From Candidatus Cloacimonadota bacterium (GTDB lineage: Bacteria; Cloacimonadota; Cloacimonadia; Cloacimonadales; TCS61), in assembly GCA_011372345.1 (NCBI GenBank), contig DRTC01000462.1, positions 1 through 6,233 of the forward strand: 6,233 nucleotides of DNA, read 5' to 3'. The notes under the pieces are model-generated. The model was not told the origin of the DNA, searched no databases, and saw nothing but the letters and a program-made list of their open reading frames with translations. The translations under genes were made by a program, and so were the position numbers. This document shows, piece after piece, positions 6,063 to 6,233 of this stretch (position 1 is the stretch's first letter; each line of letters starts with the position of its first letter).

Positions 6063-6139
6063 TAATAAAGTGTTTTCGTAAATTAAATTGCATATCGTGT
6101 TTTGATTATGGAAAAATTTTTCAAAAAAAGGGAGGGTGT

Positions 6140-6233
6140 ATGAAAAAAACTATTTTAGTTTTTGCCATTTGCTTAATGACAATTCTGGTTCAATCAATAG
6201 CTTTTGCAGAAGTTGGAAAAGACCAGAATTATG
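6140..6233 (+). CDS. 5' end of a gene for an exported protein (partial)
   Basis: An open frame runs from ATG at 6140 to the window edge and gives 31 residues. It begins MKKTILVFAICLMTILVQSIAFAEVGKDQNY: a two-lysine N-terminus, a hydrophobic core of about 17 residues and an AFA|E signal peptidase I site after residue 23, a standard Sec signal peptide. There is no lipobox cysteine. The start is well supported by GGGAGGG at 6130-6136, the strongest Shine-Dalgarno in the window, 4-5 nt before the ATG. The mature part is too short to identify. It is preceded by a 205-nt non-coding stretch with its own promoter-like boxes, a stem-loop and a palindrome, so it is probably a separate, regulated transcription unit. 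Confidence 0.75.
   Translation, partial: MKKTILVFAICLMTILVQSIAFAEVGKDQNY

Overview
This is an AT-rich bacterial window with every gene on the + strand. It carries a compact MCE/Mla-type lipid-transport locus flanked by unrelated genes. The envelope is clearly Gram-negative: there is an outer-membrane beta-barrel C-terminus, a lipoprotein and an MCE protein. The first partial gene resembles the C-terminus of SprA, a protein of the Fibrobacteres-Chlorobi-Bacteroidetes group. Together with the low GC this suggests an FCB-superphylum lineage, possibly Cloacimonadota. That placement is inference only, because no rRNA or marker phylogeny is available here.

Layout. 1-168 is the 3' end of a SprA-like outer-membrane barrel gene, followed by a hairpin terminator at about 189-215. 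The transport locus starts at 297. It encodes a single-MCE-domain MlaD-like protein with a long helical tail (297-1229), a 711-residue lipoprotein (1241-3376), and an MlaE-like permease with a fused N-terminal STAS (MlaB-like) domain (3383-4456). Gaps of 11 and 6 nt make these three an obvious operon. A 209-nt gap then holds a perfect hairpin directly behind the permease stop and a degenerate 21-bp-period repeat block. The MlaF-like ATPase follows (4666-5409). Next comes a Mut7-C family protein (5452-5934) whose PIN-like acidic residues appear to be lost while its zinc ribbon is intact. A 205-nt non-coding stretch (5935-6139) carries a promoter-like box, a stem-loop and a 17-nt palindrome. It precedes the 5' end of a gene for an exported protein (6140 onward).

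How the genes fit together. MlaF (ATPase) and STAS-MlaE (permease plus regulatory domain) would form the inner-membrane ABC complex. The MlaD-like protein would sit on it as a ring with a helical extension into the periplasm. The lipoprotein begins as a PqiC/YmbA-type auxiliary lipoprotein but continues for about 500 residues into beta-rich domains that look like an outer-membrane barrel. No MlaC carrier and no MlaA are present. The most interesting reading is therefore a carrier-independent lipid conduit with a single-polypeptide outer-membrane terminus. Also notable is a 14-nt sequence shared exactly by the two main intergenic regions, one copy being half of the perfect palindrome.
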